From the NCBI RefSeq assembly GCF_016522505.1, contig NZ_JAEHOH010000001.1, forward strand, positions 186,001 through 250,000: a stretch of DNA of 64,000 nt, given 5' to 3'. Position numbers and translations under genes: made by a program. Under the pieces are notes generated by a model. It saw only the letters and a list, made by a program, of their open reading frames with translations, searched no databases and had not been told where the DNA came from. This stretch comes from Leucobacter chromiisoli (GTDB taxonomy: Bacteria > Actinomycetota > Actinomycetes > Actinomycetales > Microbacteriaceae). How positions within the stretch are numbered: the stretch's first letter is position 1; each line of letters opens with the position of its first letter. Of the stretch, positions 51,549 to 59,230 are shown piece after piece.

Positions 51549-53378
51549 TCACCGCACGACGGAGCGGCGCGTGCCGTCGACGCGGCGGGTCCAGCCCCGC
51601 GAGTCGAGGTGCTCGAGCAGCGGGATCGCCACTCGCCGCGTGGTGTCGAGCGCCTGCCGGGCCCGGCTCGCGGTGAACGGCTGCTCGAGGGCCGAGAGAC
51701 GGCGCATCGCCAGGGCGGGCGCCTGCGGGAGCAGGATCACGCCCCCGCCCAGCCGCAGCAGCCGCCCGGCGCGCTCGGCGGCCGCGAGCTGCTGCGGGCC
51801 GAGCCTCAGCGCGGTCAGCTCGTCGGCCTCGGGGGCGGCGAACGGCCGCGCACCGAGCCGTCGCTCGAGCTCCGCCACGCCCTGCTCCGCCTCGCCGAGG
51901 TCGGTGCGGTGCCCCGGCGGGCGGAGGGCCCCGCGCTCCGACTCCAGGCGTGCGGCGCGCACCACCAGCGGCAGCAGCCCGCGGTCGGGCAGCGGGGGAT
52001 CCTGCCCGAGCAGCAGCTCCGCCGCGGCCCCCTCGGTCAGGCCGGGGGCGAGCGGCTCCTCGCGCAGCTTGCGCTCCACCGCTCGGCGCAGGGTCGCGGC
52101 CCATGCCTCGAGCGTCGGCGGGTGCACCCACCAGGTGCCGGCGCCCCGCATCTCCGCGACGCCCGCCGGCGCCGATTCGAGACCCGTGAGGCCGAACCAG
52201 CGCAGCCGCTCGGGCCGCACCGCGCCGCGGCGGGCGACCTCGGCCGCGGGGTCGCCCGCCGCGGGCCGGCTCGCGAGCGCGGCGGCCCGGCGCGCGCCGT
52301 CGCCGCGGCGCCTCAGCTCGGGAGGGTCGACGTCGAGGATCAGCGCACCGGCGAGCACCGAGCGACTCCCCGGGTTCCGCAGCACGAGCCGGTCGCCGAC
52401 CCCCAGGGGCAGGCTCCGCTGCAGGACGAGCCTCGCGTGGTCCCCGTCGAAGGGCCTGAGGCGGGCGGGGGTCGCCGCCGTGCCGATGTGCGCCACGAGC
52501 TGCTGCGGCGCCTCGGCGAGGTCGGCGCCCGTCGTGCGGCGGACATCGACCGTCGCCACCACCGGCCACGATCCCGGCGCGATGAGCGCGTCCCCGCGCC
52601 CCACCTCCCTGGTGCTCGTCTCGCGCAGGTTCACCGCGACGCGCGCGTTCGGCTCGACGACCGTCTCGGAGGAGCCCCGGCTGTGCAGGCCGCGCACGGT
52701 GGCCGTTCGCGTGCCCGCCTCTCCGACGATCTGCAGCTGATCCCCCCGGCGCAGCGCACCCGCCGTGAGCGAGCCGGTCACGACGGTTCCCGAGCCGGTG
52801 ATGCTGAAGGAGCGGTCCACCCACAGGCGCAGGCGGGCGCGAGGATCCGGCGCCGGCGTGCCGGCCAGCACCTCGTCGAGGCGGCGCGCGAACTCGTCGA
52901 GGCCGGTGCTCCGGGATCCCGCCCCCTCGGGCAGCGCCACCGTCACCAGGGGTGCGCGCTCGAGCGGGGTGCCGGAGAGCCGCGCCCGCACTTCCGCCCT
53001 CGTCTCCGCGAGGCGCTGGGGCGAGGCGCGGTCGGCGCGGGAGATGACGACCAGTCCGTGCGCGACGCCCAGGGCGGCCAGGGCGTCGCGGTGGTCGGTC
53101 GACTGGGCCTGCCAGCCCTGGTCCGCGGCGACCACGAAGCACACGACCGGGGCGGGCCCGACGCCCGCGAGCATGTTGGCGATGAAGCGCTCGTGGCCCG
53201 GAACGTCGACGAACGCCACCTCGCGTCCCGACGGCAGGGCGGTCCAGGCGAAGCCGAGGTCGATGGTGAGGCCGCGCCGCTGCTCCTCGGCGAGCCGGTC
53301 GGGCTCCATGCCGGTGAGCGCGCGCACCAGCGTCGACTTGCCGTGATCGACGTGACCCGCGGTCGCGACGACGTACAT
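51549..53378 (-). CDS. selB: Selenocysteine-specific elongation factor SelB
   Basis: The 609-residue factor brings Sec-tRNA to the ribosome at in-frame UGA codons marked by a SECIS hairpin. The GTPase domain has GHVDHGKST (about residues 8-16), the switch residues of RRGLTIDLGFAW, DVPGHERFIANM, and a variant base-recognition motif SRAD in place of the usual NKxD. Elongation-factor domains II and III follow, then winged-helix domains that bind the SECIS RNA. The ATG lies one base after the selA stop (TGAGATG). It ends the tRNA-Sec-selA-selB unit. Confidence 0.96.
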   Translation of the reverse strand: MYVVATAGHVDHGKSTLVRALTGMEPDRLAEEQRRGLTIDLGFAWTALPSGREVAFVDVPGHERFIANMLAGVGPAPVVCFVVAADQGWQAQSTDHRDALAALGVAHGLVVISRADRASPQRLAETRAEVRARLSGTPLERAPLVTVALPEGAGSRSTGLDEFARRLDEVLAGTPAPDPRARLRLWVDRSFSITGSGTVVTGSLTAGALRRGDQLQIVGEAGTRTATVRGLHSRGSSETVVEPNARVAVNLRETSTREVGRGDALIAPGSWPVVATVDVRRTTGADLAEAPQQLVAHIGTAATPARLRPFDGDHARLVLQRSLPLGVGDRLVLRNPGSRSVLAGALILDVDPPELRRRGDGARRAAALASRPAAGDPAAEVARRGAVRPERLRWFGLTGLESAPAGVAEMRGAGTWWVHPPTLEAWAATLRRAVERKLREEPLAPGLTEGAAAELLLGQDPPLPDRGLLPLVVRAARLESERGALRPPGHRTDLGEAEQGVAELERRLGARPFAAPEADELTALRLGPQQLAAAERAGRLLRLGGGVILLPQAPALAMRRLSALEQPFTASRARQALDTTRRVAIPLLEHLDSRGWTRRVDGTRRSVVR

Positions 53379-53379
53379 C

Positions 53380-54786
53380 TCAGCGCCGCCCGACGGGCGC
53401 GCCGCCGATCCCCGAAGGCGCGCCGTCTGGTCCCGCTTCGCGTTCGGCGCCGCCCAGCGCCTCGACGAGGCACGCGAGGAGGGCGTCGTCATCGCTCTCG
53501 GGAACGCACCTCGGATCCACCAGGCACCGATCCTGCCGCACCCGCGCGACGACGGCGGGCGTCCCCGCGCGCAGGCGCTCCGCCGCGGCCTCCGGCAGCT
53601 CGAGCGCCCAGCCGGCGAGCGGAACGCCGGGAGCACCCCCGCCCCCGACCCGTCCGTCGTGGGGTACGACCGCGAAGCGGCGGTGCACCGCCTCCGCGAG
53701 ACGATCCGCGAGGCGCTCGGTCCGCTCGCGCAGGCGCGCCGGATCCGCGTGCAGCGCCACCGATACCGGCGGCTCCGGCCCGCGCAGCGTGGCCTCCACC
53801 GCGGCGAGGGCGAGCTTGTCGCTCCGCACCGCGCGGGCGAGCGGGTGCCGGGCGAGGCGCCGGATCGCCTCGCGGCGCCCGAGCAGGAGGCCCGCCTGCG
53901 GGCCGCCGAACAGCTTGTCGCCGCTCGCGATCACGACGTCTGCGCCGGCGCGCAGTGCGCTCGAGATGTCGGGCTCGTCGGGCAGCGCCGGATCGGGGTG
54001 CAGCAGGCCGCTGCCGAGATCGGCGACGAGCGGCAGGCCGTGCTCGTCGGCGAGACGGCGCAGCGCGGCGATACCGACCTCGGCGGTGAACCCGTGCACC
54101 CGGAAGTTGCTGGGGTGGATCTTGAGCAGGCAGCCGGTGGCGTCGCCGATCGCCTCCGCGTAATCGTCCGCGTGCGTGCGGTTGGTCGTCCCGACCTCGC
54201 GCAGCCGGGCCCCCGCCGCCGTCATCAGCTCGGGCAGGCGGAAGCCGGCGCCGATCTCCACGAGCTCGCCCCGGCTCACGACCGCCTCGCGGGGCCCCGC
54301 GGCATCCCCCGGGCCGGTGCAGAACGCGGTGACCGCGAGCAGCAGCGCCGCCGCCCCGTTGTTCACGATCAGCGCGTCCTCGGCATCGGGGCACGCCCGC
54401 AGCAGCGCCTCGCGCGCGCCCGCGCCGCGAGAACTGCGCTTGCCGCTGCCGAGGTCCATCTCCACGTCGACGTAGCCGGCCGCCTCCCCGATCGCCTCCC
54501 GCGCCGCGGCCGACAGCGGCGCCCGGCCGAGGTTGGTGTGCACCACGACGCCGGTGGCGTTGAGCACCGGTCGCAGCGAGAGGGTGCGGCGCCCGCGCAG
54601 TTCGCGCTCGACCGCGGGCTCCACCTGCTCCGCGGCGATGGCGCCGCTTCTGGCGAGCTCCTGCTGCGCGGCGATCACCGCCCGGATCTCGGCTTCGTCG
54701 AGCCGCGTGCGGGCCTCGGTCACCGCGGAGAGGCTCAGCAGGTGGTCGGTGCGGGGGATCCGCCGCCGCTGATCCTCGATCCCCAT
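53380..54786 (-). CDS. selA: L-seryl-tRNA(Sec) selenium transferase SelA
   Basis: The 468-residue PLP enzyme converts seryl-tRNA(Sec) to selenocysteinyl-tRNA with selenophosphate. Landmarks are LRPVLNATGVVVHTNLGRAP (about residues 72-91), NNGAAALLLAV, KIHPSNFRVHGF, LVADLGSG, and the PLP-binding lysine in VIASGDKLFGGPQAG. The N-terminus has the usual RTDHLLSL. ATG 54786 follows GAGGGATCG. It starts 24 bases after the tRNA-Sec gene, and selB follows at once. Confidence 0.96.
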   Translation of the reverse strand: MGIEDQRRRIPRTDHLLSLSAVTEARTRLDEAEIRAVIAAQQELARSGAIAAEQVEPAVERELRGRRTLSLRPVLNATGVVVHTNLGRAPLSAAAREAIGEAAGYVDVEMDLGSGKRSSRGAGAREALLRACPDAEDALIVNNGAAALLLAVTAFCTGPGDAAGPREAVVSRGELVEIGAGFRLPELMTAAGARLREVGTTNRTHADDYAEAIGDATGCLLKIHPSNFRVHGFTAEVGIAALRRLADEHGLPLVADLGSGLLHPDPALPDEPDISSALRAGADVVIASGDKLFGGPQAGLLLGRREAIRRLARHPLARAVRSDKLALAAVEATLRGPEPPVSVALHADPARLRERTERLADRLAEAVHRRFAVVPHDGRVGGGGAPGVPLAGWALELPEAAAERLRAGTPAVVARVRQDRCLVDPRCVPESDDDALLACLVEALGGAEREAGPDGAPSGIGGAPVGRR

Positions 54787-54810
54787 CGATCCCTCGCATC
54801 CCTGAACGTC

Positions 54811-54905
54811 TGGCGGAGGCGGACGGGAATCGAACCCGCCAGACCGAGATGCTCGATCTCACCGGTGTTGAAGACCGGGGCGCCCACCAGGACACGGACG
54901 CCTCC
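54811..54905 (-). tRNA. selC: tRNA-Sec (anticodon UCA)
   Basis: The 95-base gene has the selenocysteine features. The anticodon arm CCGGT-CTTCAAC-ACCGG carries UCA, the variable arm is long (GAGAT-CGAGC-ATCTC), and the T-arm is GCGGGTTCGATTCCCGT. The acceptor stem GGAGGCG/CGCCTCC has seven clear pairs; the eighth position would be a T-C mismatch, unlike the eight pairs usual in bacteria. Discriminator G and CCA (54811-54813) are encoded. It heads the selA-selB unit. Confidence 0.95.
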
Positions 54906-54912
54906 ACCTGGA

Positions 54913-54918
54913 ACCCTA
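54913..54918 (-). promoter_or_regulatory. -10 box for tRNA-Sec, selA and selB
   Basis: On the minus strand TAGGGT is followed by seven bases and then the first base of the mature tRNA, so transcription would begin almost at the tRNA 5' end. No clear -35 box is seen. Confidence 0.55.
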
Positions 54919-55075
54919 GCATCGGCGACGGAGCGCACGAGCCGAGCGGAGCGGGACGCAGACGTGCGTTCGCGGAGCCGTATGTGCTCCCCAGTACGCG
55001 GCTTGCGTCACTTTCAACGTCGGGCGGGCTCTCTATCTTCTGGACACATTGTTCAGGGCAACGTAAGGAACGAAG

Positions 55076-55918
55076 ATGGATGATGCGGGCTTGCAGAGCG
55101 CGGTCTTCGGCCTCTCGGAAGTCCATCTCAGGCACGTTCGACCGACGGAGCGAGCGACTCGCGGATTCCGGAACCGGCCTGCGGCTCGATCGCAGACACC
55201 GCGACCGCAGGAGCAGCTGAGGCTGCACGTAGTTCGCCATGGAGGTCTGGTGATCGACAGCGGCGACGTGAGTCTCGAGCTCACCGCCGGCGACGCAGCA
55301 TTCCTGCTGTCGAGCGCTGCTGGAGAACTGCGCAGCGGAATCGCGTGCGAGCTGTTGACCATCGCGGTTCCGGTCGAGGTGCTCGGCGACGTGCGCGCCG
55401 TGTGGCCCGCAAGCGGGGTTCAGCGAGTCCCGAGGGAATCGATGCTGCTGCCGCCGGTGGCGGCGTTCGCAGCTCGAATGCTCGAGGGATCCGCGAACGA
55501 GGTCTCCGGGTTCACCAGCTACTACGTCGAGCGACTCCTGCAGGAGATGCTGCAGGGGCTGCTCCTCGGCGCTTCCCGAGCTGCGCGCGTGCCGCAGACG
55601 CAGACCACCTTCCCGCTCGCCATATCGGTGATCGTGGCCCAGCACTCGGATCCCGAGCTGACTGCCGTGGCGATCGCCGAGGAGGTGAACATCTCGCTGC
55701 GCCAGCTGGAACGCGAGTTCCGCAAACGCGGCACCACCATCAGGCGCGAGCTGCGCAGGGTGCGAGTGGAGCAGGCGAGGAAGATGCTCGGCGATCCCGA
55801 TTATGCCGGGCTGAGCATCACCCAGATCGCGCAGTTCGTGGGCTTCAGCAGCGGGTCGAGCCTGGCTCGGGCGATGTCGGCGGTCGGGCTGCCCGCGCCG
55901 TCCGCCGTCCGTGTCTGA
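55076..55918 (+). CDS. AraC-family transcriptional regulator
   Basis: The 280-residue protein has a C-terminal AraC-type double helix-turn-helix (LTAVAIAEEVNISLRQLERE, about residues 200-219; then SITQIAQFVGFSSGSSLARA) and an N-terminal half with a cupin-like strand pattern (about 45-110; LVIDSGDVSLELTAGDAAFL). It resembles regulators of the AraC-binding/AraC-like type. The first 45 residues are irregular. ATG 55076 follows AAGGAACG. Its gene lies alone between tRNA-Sec and a second copy of a tRNA 3' end, which may mean it came in by site-specific insertion. The 170-base gap before it has a possible promoter (TTTCAA, 16 bases, TATCTT). Confidence 0.85.
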   Translation: MDDAGLQSAVFGLSEVHLRHVRPTERATRGFRNRPAARSQTPRPQEQLRLHVVRHGGLVIDSGDVSLELTAGDAAFLLSSAAGELRSGIACELLTIAVPVEVLGDVRAVWPASGVQRVPRESMLLPPVAAFAARMLEGSANEVSGFTSYYVERLLQEMLQGLLLGASRAARVPQTQTTFPLAISVIVAQHSDPELTAVAIAEEVNISLRQLEREFRKRGTTIRRELRRVRVEQARKMLGDPDYAGLSITQIAQFVGFSSGSSLARAMSAVGLPAPSAVRV

Positions 55919-55957
55919 GCGCGCGGATCGACCCGCGCCGTGAGGCAGGGGTTCCAG

Positions 55958-55984
55958 CGGAGGGCCGACGGGAATCGAACCCGC
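55958..55984 (-). other. Partial tRNA 3' end (T-arm and acceptor-like strand)
   Basis: On the minus strand GCGGGTTCGATTCCCGTC (55984-55967) is identical over 18 bases to the T-arm of tRNA-Sec at 54839-54822. It is followed by GGCCCTCCGC, similar to the tRNA-Sec acceptor strand CGCCTCCGC but with differences. No anticodon arm or 5' half lies upstream, so it is a fragment. It sits 24 bases after the ECF sigma gene stop and forms a direct repeat with tRNA-Sec around the AraC gene. Confidence 0.7.
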
Positions 55985-56008
55985 GTTCTCAGCTGTCCGC
56001 CTGCGAGG

Positions 56009-57865
56009 TCAGCCTGCGGCGTCGTCGAGCACGAACTCCGTGAGCGCCGGATCGTTCCCGAACGGGCTCCATGCGGGGGAGTCGGGATCGCCGACGTCGA
56101 CGAACGTTTCGAATGCCGGGCCTCGGGAATCGTCGTCGCAGGCCCGGAAGGCGAAGTAGTACGTTCCCGGTTCGAGCATACGGAGCCGTTTGGTTGCTCT
56201 CCCCGAGGCATCGAGCGGGATGCGGGCGGACTGGCCAGCGTACACCGAATCGAGACACATCTCCCCGTTCGCCGCCCCGGTTGCGCTGAAGACGATCCCG
56301 GTGAGCGCCGCCTCATCGGCGGGCATGATCTCGAAGGGTGAGACCGATTCGAATCCGGTGATCGTCGGCTCCAGCAGCACGAACTCGCCCACGTCGGCGG
56401 ATGAGACCAGTCCGTTCGCGGATGCCCACACCCGGTAGCTGTACGTTCCCGCCTTCTCGGAGTACAGCTGCCCGAAATCGAAGAGCCACTCGCCCGAGGG
56501 CTGCACGACGGCGAGGTATCGCTGCGGGCCCGCGCTCGTTTCCGCGCCCGTTTCGACGATGACTTCTGCGCCGGGCAGGGTTCTGCCGGTGATGCTCGGT
56601 GCGAGGTAGCCGCTCTGGGTGTCGGGCGACTCGATTCCTGTCGAGAACGATGAACCGTCGTCGTTCGGCGGCTCCTCGCGGGGCCCCGGCGCCTCATGCT
56701 GCGGTTTCGGCCTCTCGGGTGACACGTAGGTGTTGTCGACGAAGTCGACCTCTGCGATGGCGGGATCGGTGACGTGGCGTCCGGTCGAGGCCTCGGCGTC
56801 CGGCTCGGGTTCGGTCGGGTCGCTCCGGGAGTCCGAGGAACTGCGCGCCGGCGCAGCTGCGCTGTTCTCGCTGCCCGAGCGTTCGGCTCGGTTACCGGAT
56901 CCTGTCGTGGAACCGCCGCCGGATTCTGCCGCATACCGAGCGGATGAGGTTCGCAGCATCTCGGGGAGAACCGCACCGCCTACTGCGAAGATGCTCAAGC
57001 TCGCGGCTACAGCGAAGGCCACCAGTCCGGTGGCGGTGACGGCGGCTGCGGTGCCGGCCGCTGCGGATGTGAACGCGGCGGGAATCGTGCCGCCCAGCGC
57101 GGCGAAACCGGCAAGGGAGAGCGTGATCTTGCGCATCTGCGCATACCCGTCTCGGAGGCTGGCGTCGAGCGCTGCGCAGGTGCCGCATTCCGCCAGATGC
57201 ACCTGTATCCGACGCGCGATCCCGTCGGCTCGTCCATCGACGATGAACCGGGGCAGCAGGTGCGCGACGTGCGCCTCGTCGTTTCTGAGCTCGACGGGGA
57301 TCTGCTGTGCGAGCCATTCCATCCGCAGCCCGCCGAGCGCGCGGCGATAGAGCACGGAAACCGCGTTCGGCTTGATGCCGAGCTCGAGCGCGATCTGCGA
57401 GCGACTCGCTCCCTCGACCTCCGTGAGCCAGAGCACGCGCTGCCATCGCTCGGGGAGCGCCGTGATCGAATCGAGGAGTTCGGAGGCGGTGGATTCCGCG
57501 GTCAGAAGATCGAGCGGGCTCTCCTCCTCCCGCCCGGCGAGAAGATCGAAGTGCTCGGCCGCGGCCACGTTGACCACCACCTCGCGCTCCCGTCGCCACC
57601 GCATCGCCGTGTTGCGTATCGTCGTGAGGAGATAGGCGCGAAACGACGACGTCGGTCCTCCTCGAGCAACGGTCACCTGGTGATACACGGCGAGGAATGC
57701 TTCGGAGGCGAGATCTTCTGCATGGTCCGGGATGAGTCGTCGCGCCGCTCCGAGCGCCGCAGCGATGTGGCGGCGCCAGAGTTCCGTATAGGCCTCGTCG
57801 TCGCCCTCTCGCAACCGTGCGAGAAGTTCATCGTCGTTCGACGCCGTCGTCCGAAGGTGTGTCAC
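56009..57865 (-). CDS. ECF sigma factor fused to zinc-finger anti-sigma-like and extracellular domains
   Basis: The 618-residue protein joins three parts. Residues about 10-185 are an ECF sigma factor: region 2 (EAYTELWRRH; DLASEAFLAVYHQV) and region 4 (ALPERWQRVLWLTEVEGASR; LYRRALGGLR). A zinc-finger-like HxxxCxxC follows (HLAECGTC, His about 223, Cys about 227 and 230), as in anti-sigma factors. After a transmembrane helix (about 276-300) comes a disordered Ser/Glu/Pro-rich stretch and an outer region with Ig-like strands (about 430-600). The sigma factor is thus tied to its own membrane sensor, as in some actinobacterial ECF groups with C-terminal extensions. The start is GTG. No separate anti-sigma gene is present. 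Confidence 0.88.
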   Translation of the reverse strand: MTHLRTTASNDDELLARLREGDDEAYTELWRRHIAAALGAARRLIPDHAEDLASEAFLAVYHQVTVARGGPTSSFRAYLLTTIRNTAMRWRREREVVVNVAAAEHFDLLAGREEESPLDLLTAESTASELLDSITALPERWQRVLWLTEVEGASRSQIALELGIKPNAVSVLYRRALGGLRMEWLAQQIPVELRNDEAHVAHLLPRFIVDGRADGIARRIQVHLAECGTCAALDASLRDGYAQMRKITLSLAGFAALGGTIPAAFTSAAAGTAAAVTATGLVAFAVAASLSIFAVGGAVLPEMLRTSSARYAAESGGGSTTGSGNRAERSGSENSAAAPARSSSDSRSDPTEPEPDAEASTGRHVTDPAIAEVDFVDNTYVSPERPKPQHEAPGPREEPPNDDGSSFSTGIESPDTQSGYLAPSITGRTLPGAEVIVETGAETSAGPQRYLAVVQPSGEWLFDFGQLYSEKAGTYSYRVWASANGLVSSADVGEFVLLEPTITGFESVSPFEIMPADEAALTGIVFSATGAANGEMCLDSVYAGQSARIPLDASGRATKRLRMLEPGTYYFAFRACDDDSRGPAFETFVDVGDPDSPAWSPFGNDPALTEFVLDDAAG

Positions 57866-57955
57866 GGGGTCCCCGAATCGCTCCCGAGACGATCAGCTCC
57901 GATGCCCGGACCGCGCTCGATCATCCCTCGCCCATTTTCCAGTCAGATGATACAG

Positions 57956-57971
57956 CCGGGGTTCTCCCCGG
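57956..57971. other. Short hairpin in the ECF-selD intergenic region
   Basis: CCGGGG-TTCT-CCCCGG is a perfect six-base stem in the 256-base gap between the divergent ECF gene and selD. The sequence just beside it (57930-57955) is A/T-rich and may hold the ECF promoter. I see nothing else in the gap apart from the selD -10 box. Confidence 0.4.
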
Positions 57972-58109
57972 TTCGAAGGACATTCGCTGCAAGGCCTGCG
58001 TCACTTCTCGGTGTACGCGTACTCGCAAGCCGGTCCGGCGAGGTCACGCCCGGTTCGTCGGCGCCGCCGGACACCCATCCGGAGCGCGTATCGGACCCGG
58101 ACTCCGGGG

Positions 58110-58115
58110 TAGTCT
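58110..58115 (+). promoter_or_regulatory. -10 box of a leaderless promoter for selD
   Basis: TAGTCT is followed by CGGGGC and the selD ATG, the same six-base spacing as at 6992 and 50207. No ribosome-binding site is present. Confidence 0.6.
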
Positions 58116-58121
58116 CGGGGC

Positions 58122-59117
58122 ATGGCATCAGCGCAGGATCCCACCCGACTGACCGGTTACGCGCACGGAGGCGGCTGCGCCTGCAAGATCCCGCCGGGCG
58201 AGCTCGAGGAGGCTGTCCGCGGTCTCGTCGGTCAGACCTCGGCGAGCGTGCTGGTCGGCCTCGACGACGGGGACGACGCGTCGGCCGTGCTCGTGCGCGA
58301 CGACCTGGCGATCCTCTCCACCACCGACTTCTTCACGCCCGTCGTCGACGACGCCTACGACTGGGGGCGCATCGCCGCCGCGAACGCGCTCTCCGACATC
58401 TACGCGATGGGCGGCACGCCCATCTCGGCGCTCAACCTGGTCGGCTGGCCGCGCGAGACGCTGCCGATGGAGTTGCTCACCGAGGTGCTGCGCGGCGGCC
58501 TCGACGTCGCTGCGGAGGCGGGCTGCCCGGTGACGGGCGGCCACTCGATCGACGACCCAGAGCCGAAGTACGGCATGGCGGTCACCGGCGTGGTCGATCC
58601 CGCGCGCCTGATGCGCAACGACGCCGCCGAGCCGGGCCTGCCGCTCACCCTCACCAAGCCCATCGGCGTGGGTGTGCTGAACAACCGGCACAAGCGCACC
58701 GGCGAGGTGTTCGAGCACGCCGTCGCGCAGATGGTGCAGCTCAATCGCGAGGCATCGCGTGCGGCGGTCGCGGCCGGGGTCAGAGCGGCGACCGACGTCA
58801 CCGGCTTCGGGCTGCTCGGGCACCTCTACAAGATGTGCCGAGCCTCGGGCGTCGGCGCCGTCGTCGACGCGAGCGCCGTGCCGCTCGTCGAGGGGGCCAG
58901 GCGTTCGCTCGACGAGGGTTTCATCCCGGGCGGCTCGCGCCGCAACCTGGACTGGGTGCGCCCGCACCTCGACGTGGAGGGGACGTTCTCGGAGGAGGAG
59001 CTGGTACTGCTCGCCGATGCGCAGACGTCGGGCGGCCTCCTGGTGGTGGGCGAGGTGCCGGGCTACCCGGTGATCGGCGAGACGACGGCGGGATCCGGCA
59101 TCACGATCCGCCCCTGA
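58122..59117 (+). CDS. selD: Selenophosphate synthetase SelD
   Basis: The 331-residue enzyme makes selenophosphate from selenide and ATP, the selenium donor for SelA. The N-terminal catalytic loop reads GYAHGGGCACKIPPGEL (about residues 12-28) with Cys and Lys at the active positions; the first is not selenocysteine, as no in-frame UGA occurs. The PurM-like ATP-binding fold shows LSTTDFFTPVVDDAYDWGRI, NALSDIYAMGG, GGHSIDDPEPKYG and ATDVTGFGLLGHL. It converges with the formate dehydrogenase operon and completes the sel set. Confidence 0.96.
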   Translation: MASAQDPTRLTGYAHGGGCACKIPPGELEEAVRGLVGQTSASVLVGLDDGDDASAVLVRDDLAILSTTDFFTPVVDDAYDWGRIAAANALSDIYAMGGTPISALNLVGWPRETLPMELLTEVLRGGLDVAAEAGCPVTGGHSIDDPEPKYGMAVTGVVDPARLMRNDAAEPGLPLTLTKPIGVGVLNNRHKRTGEVFEHAVAQMVQLNREASRAAVAAGVRAATDVTGFGLLGHLYKMCRASGVGAVVDASAVPLVEGARRSLDEGFIPGGSRRNLDWVRPHLDVEGTFSEEELVLLADAQTSGGLLVVGEVPGYPVIGETTAGSGITIRP

Positions 59118-59156
59118 GCGACCCTGGCCGGAGATCGCAGAATTGGGGACGCATAA

Positions 59157-59183
59157 GTGCGGATACCGGCCCTCTATCCGTGC
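59157..59183. terminator. Hairpin between selD and the formate dehydrogenase operon
   Basis: GTGCGGATA and TATCCGTGC pair over nine positions including two G-U wobbles, around a nine-base loop. It lies in the 113-base gap between the two convergent genes and can serve both. Confidence 0.55.
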
Positions 59184-59230
59184 ATGTGCGACCCCGGTCT
59201 CGCCCCGCCCGCTCGGGATCCGGCCCGCGA

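Noticed and set aside
55958-56009. A complete tRNA gene after the ECF gene
   Set aside because: Only the T-arm and acceptor-like strand are present; no D-arm or anticodon arm can be folded upstream.
58122-59117. Selenocysteine in SelD
   Set aside because: The active loop has Cys codons and no in-frame TGA occurs inside the gene.
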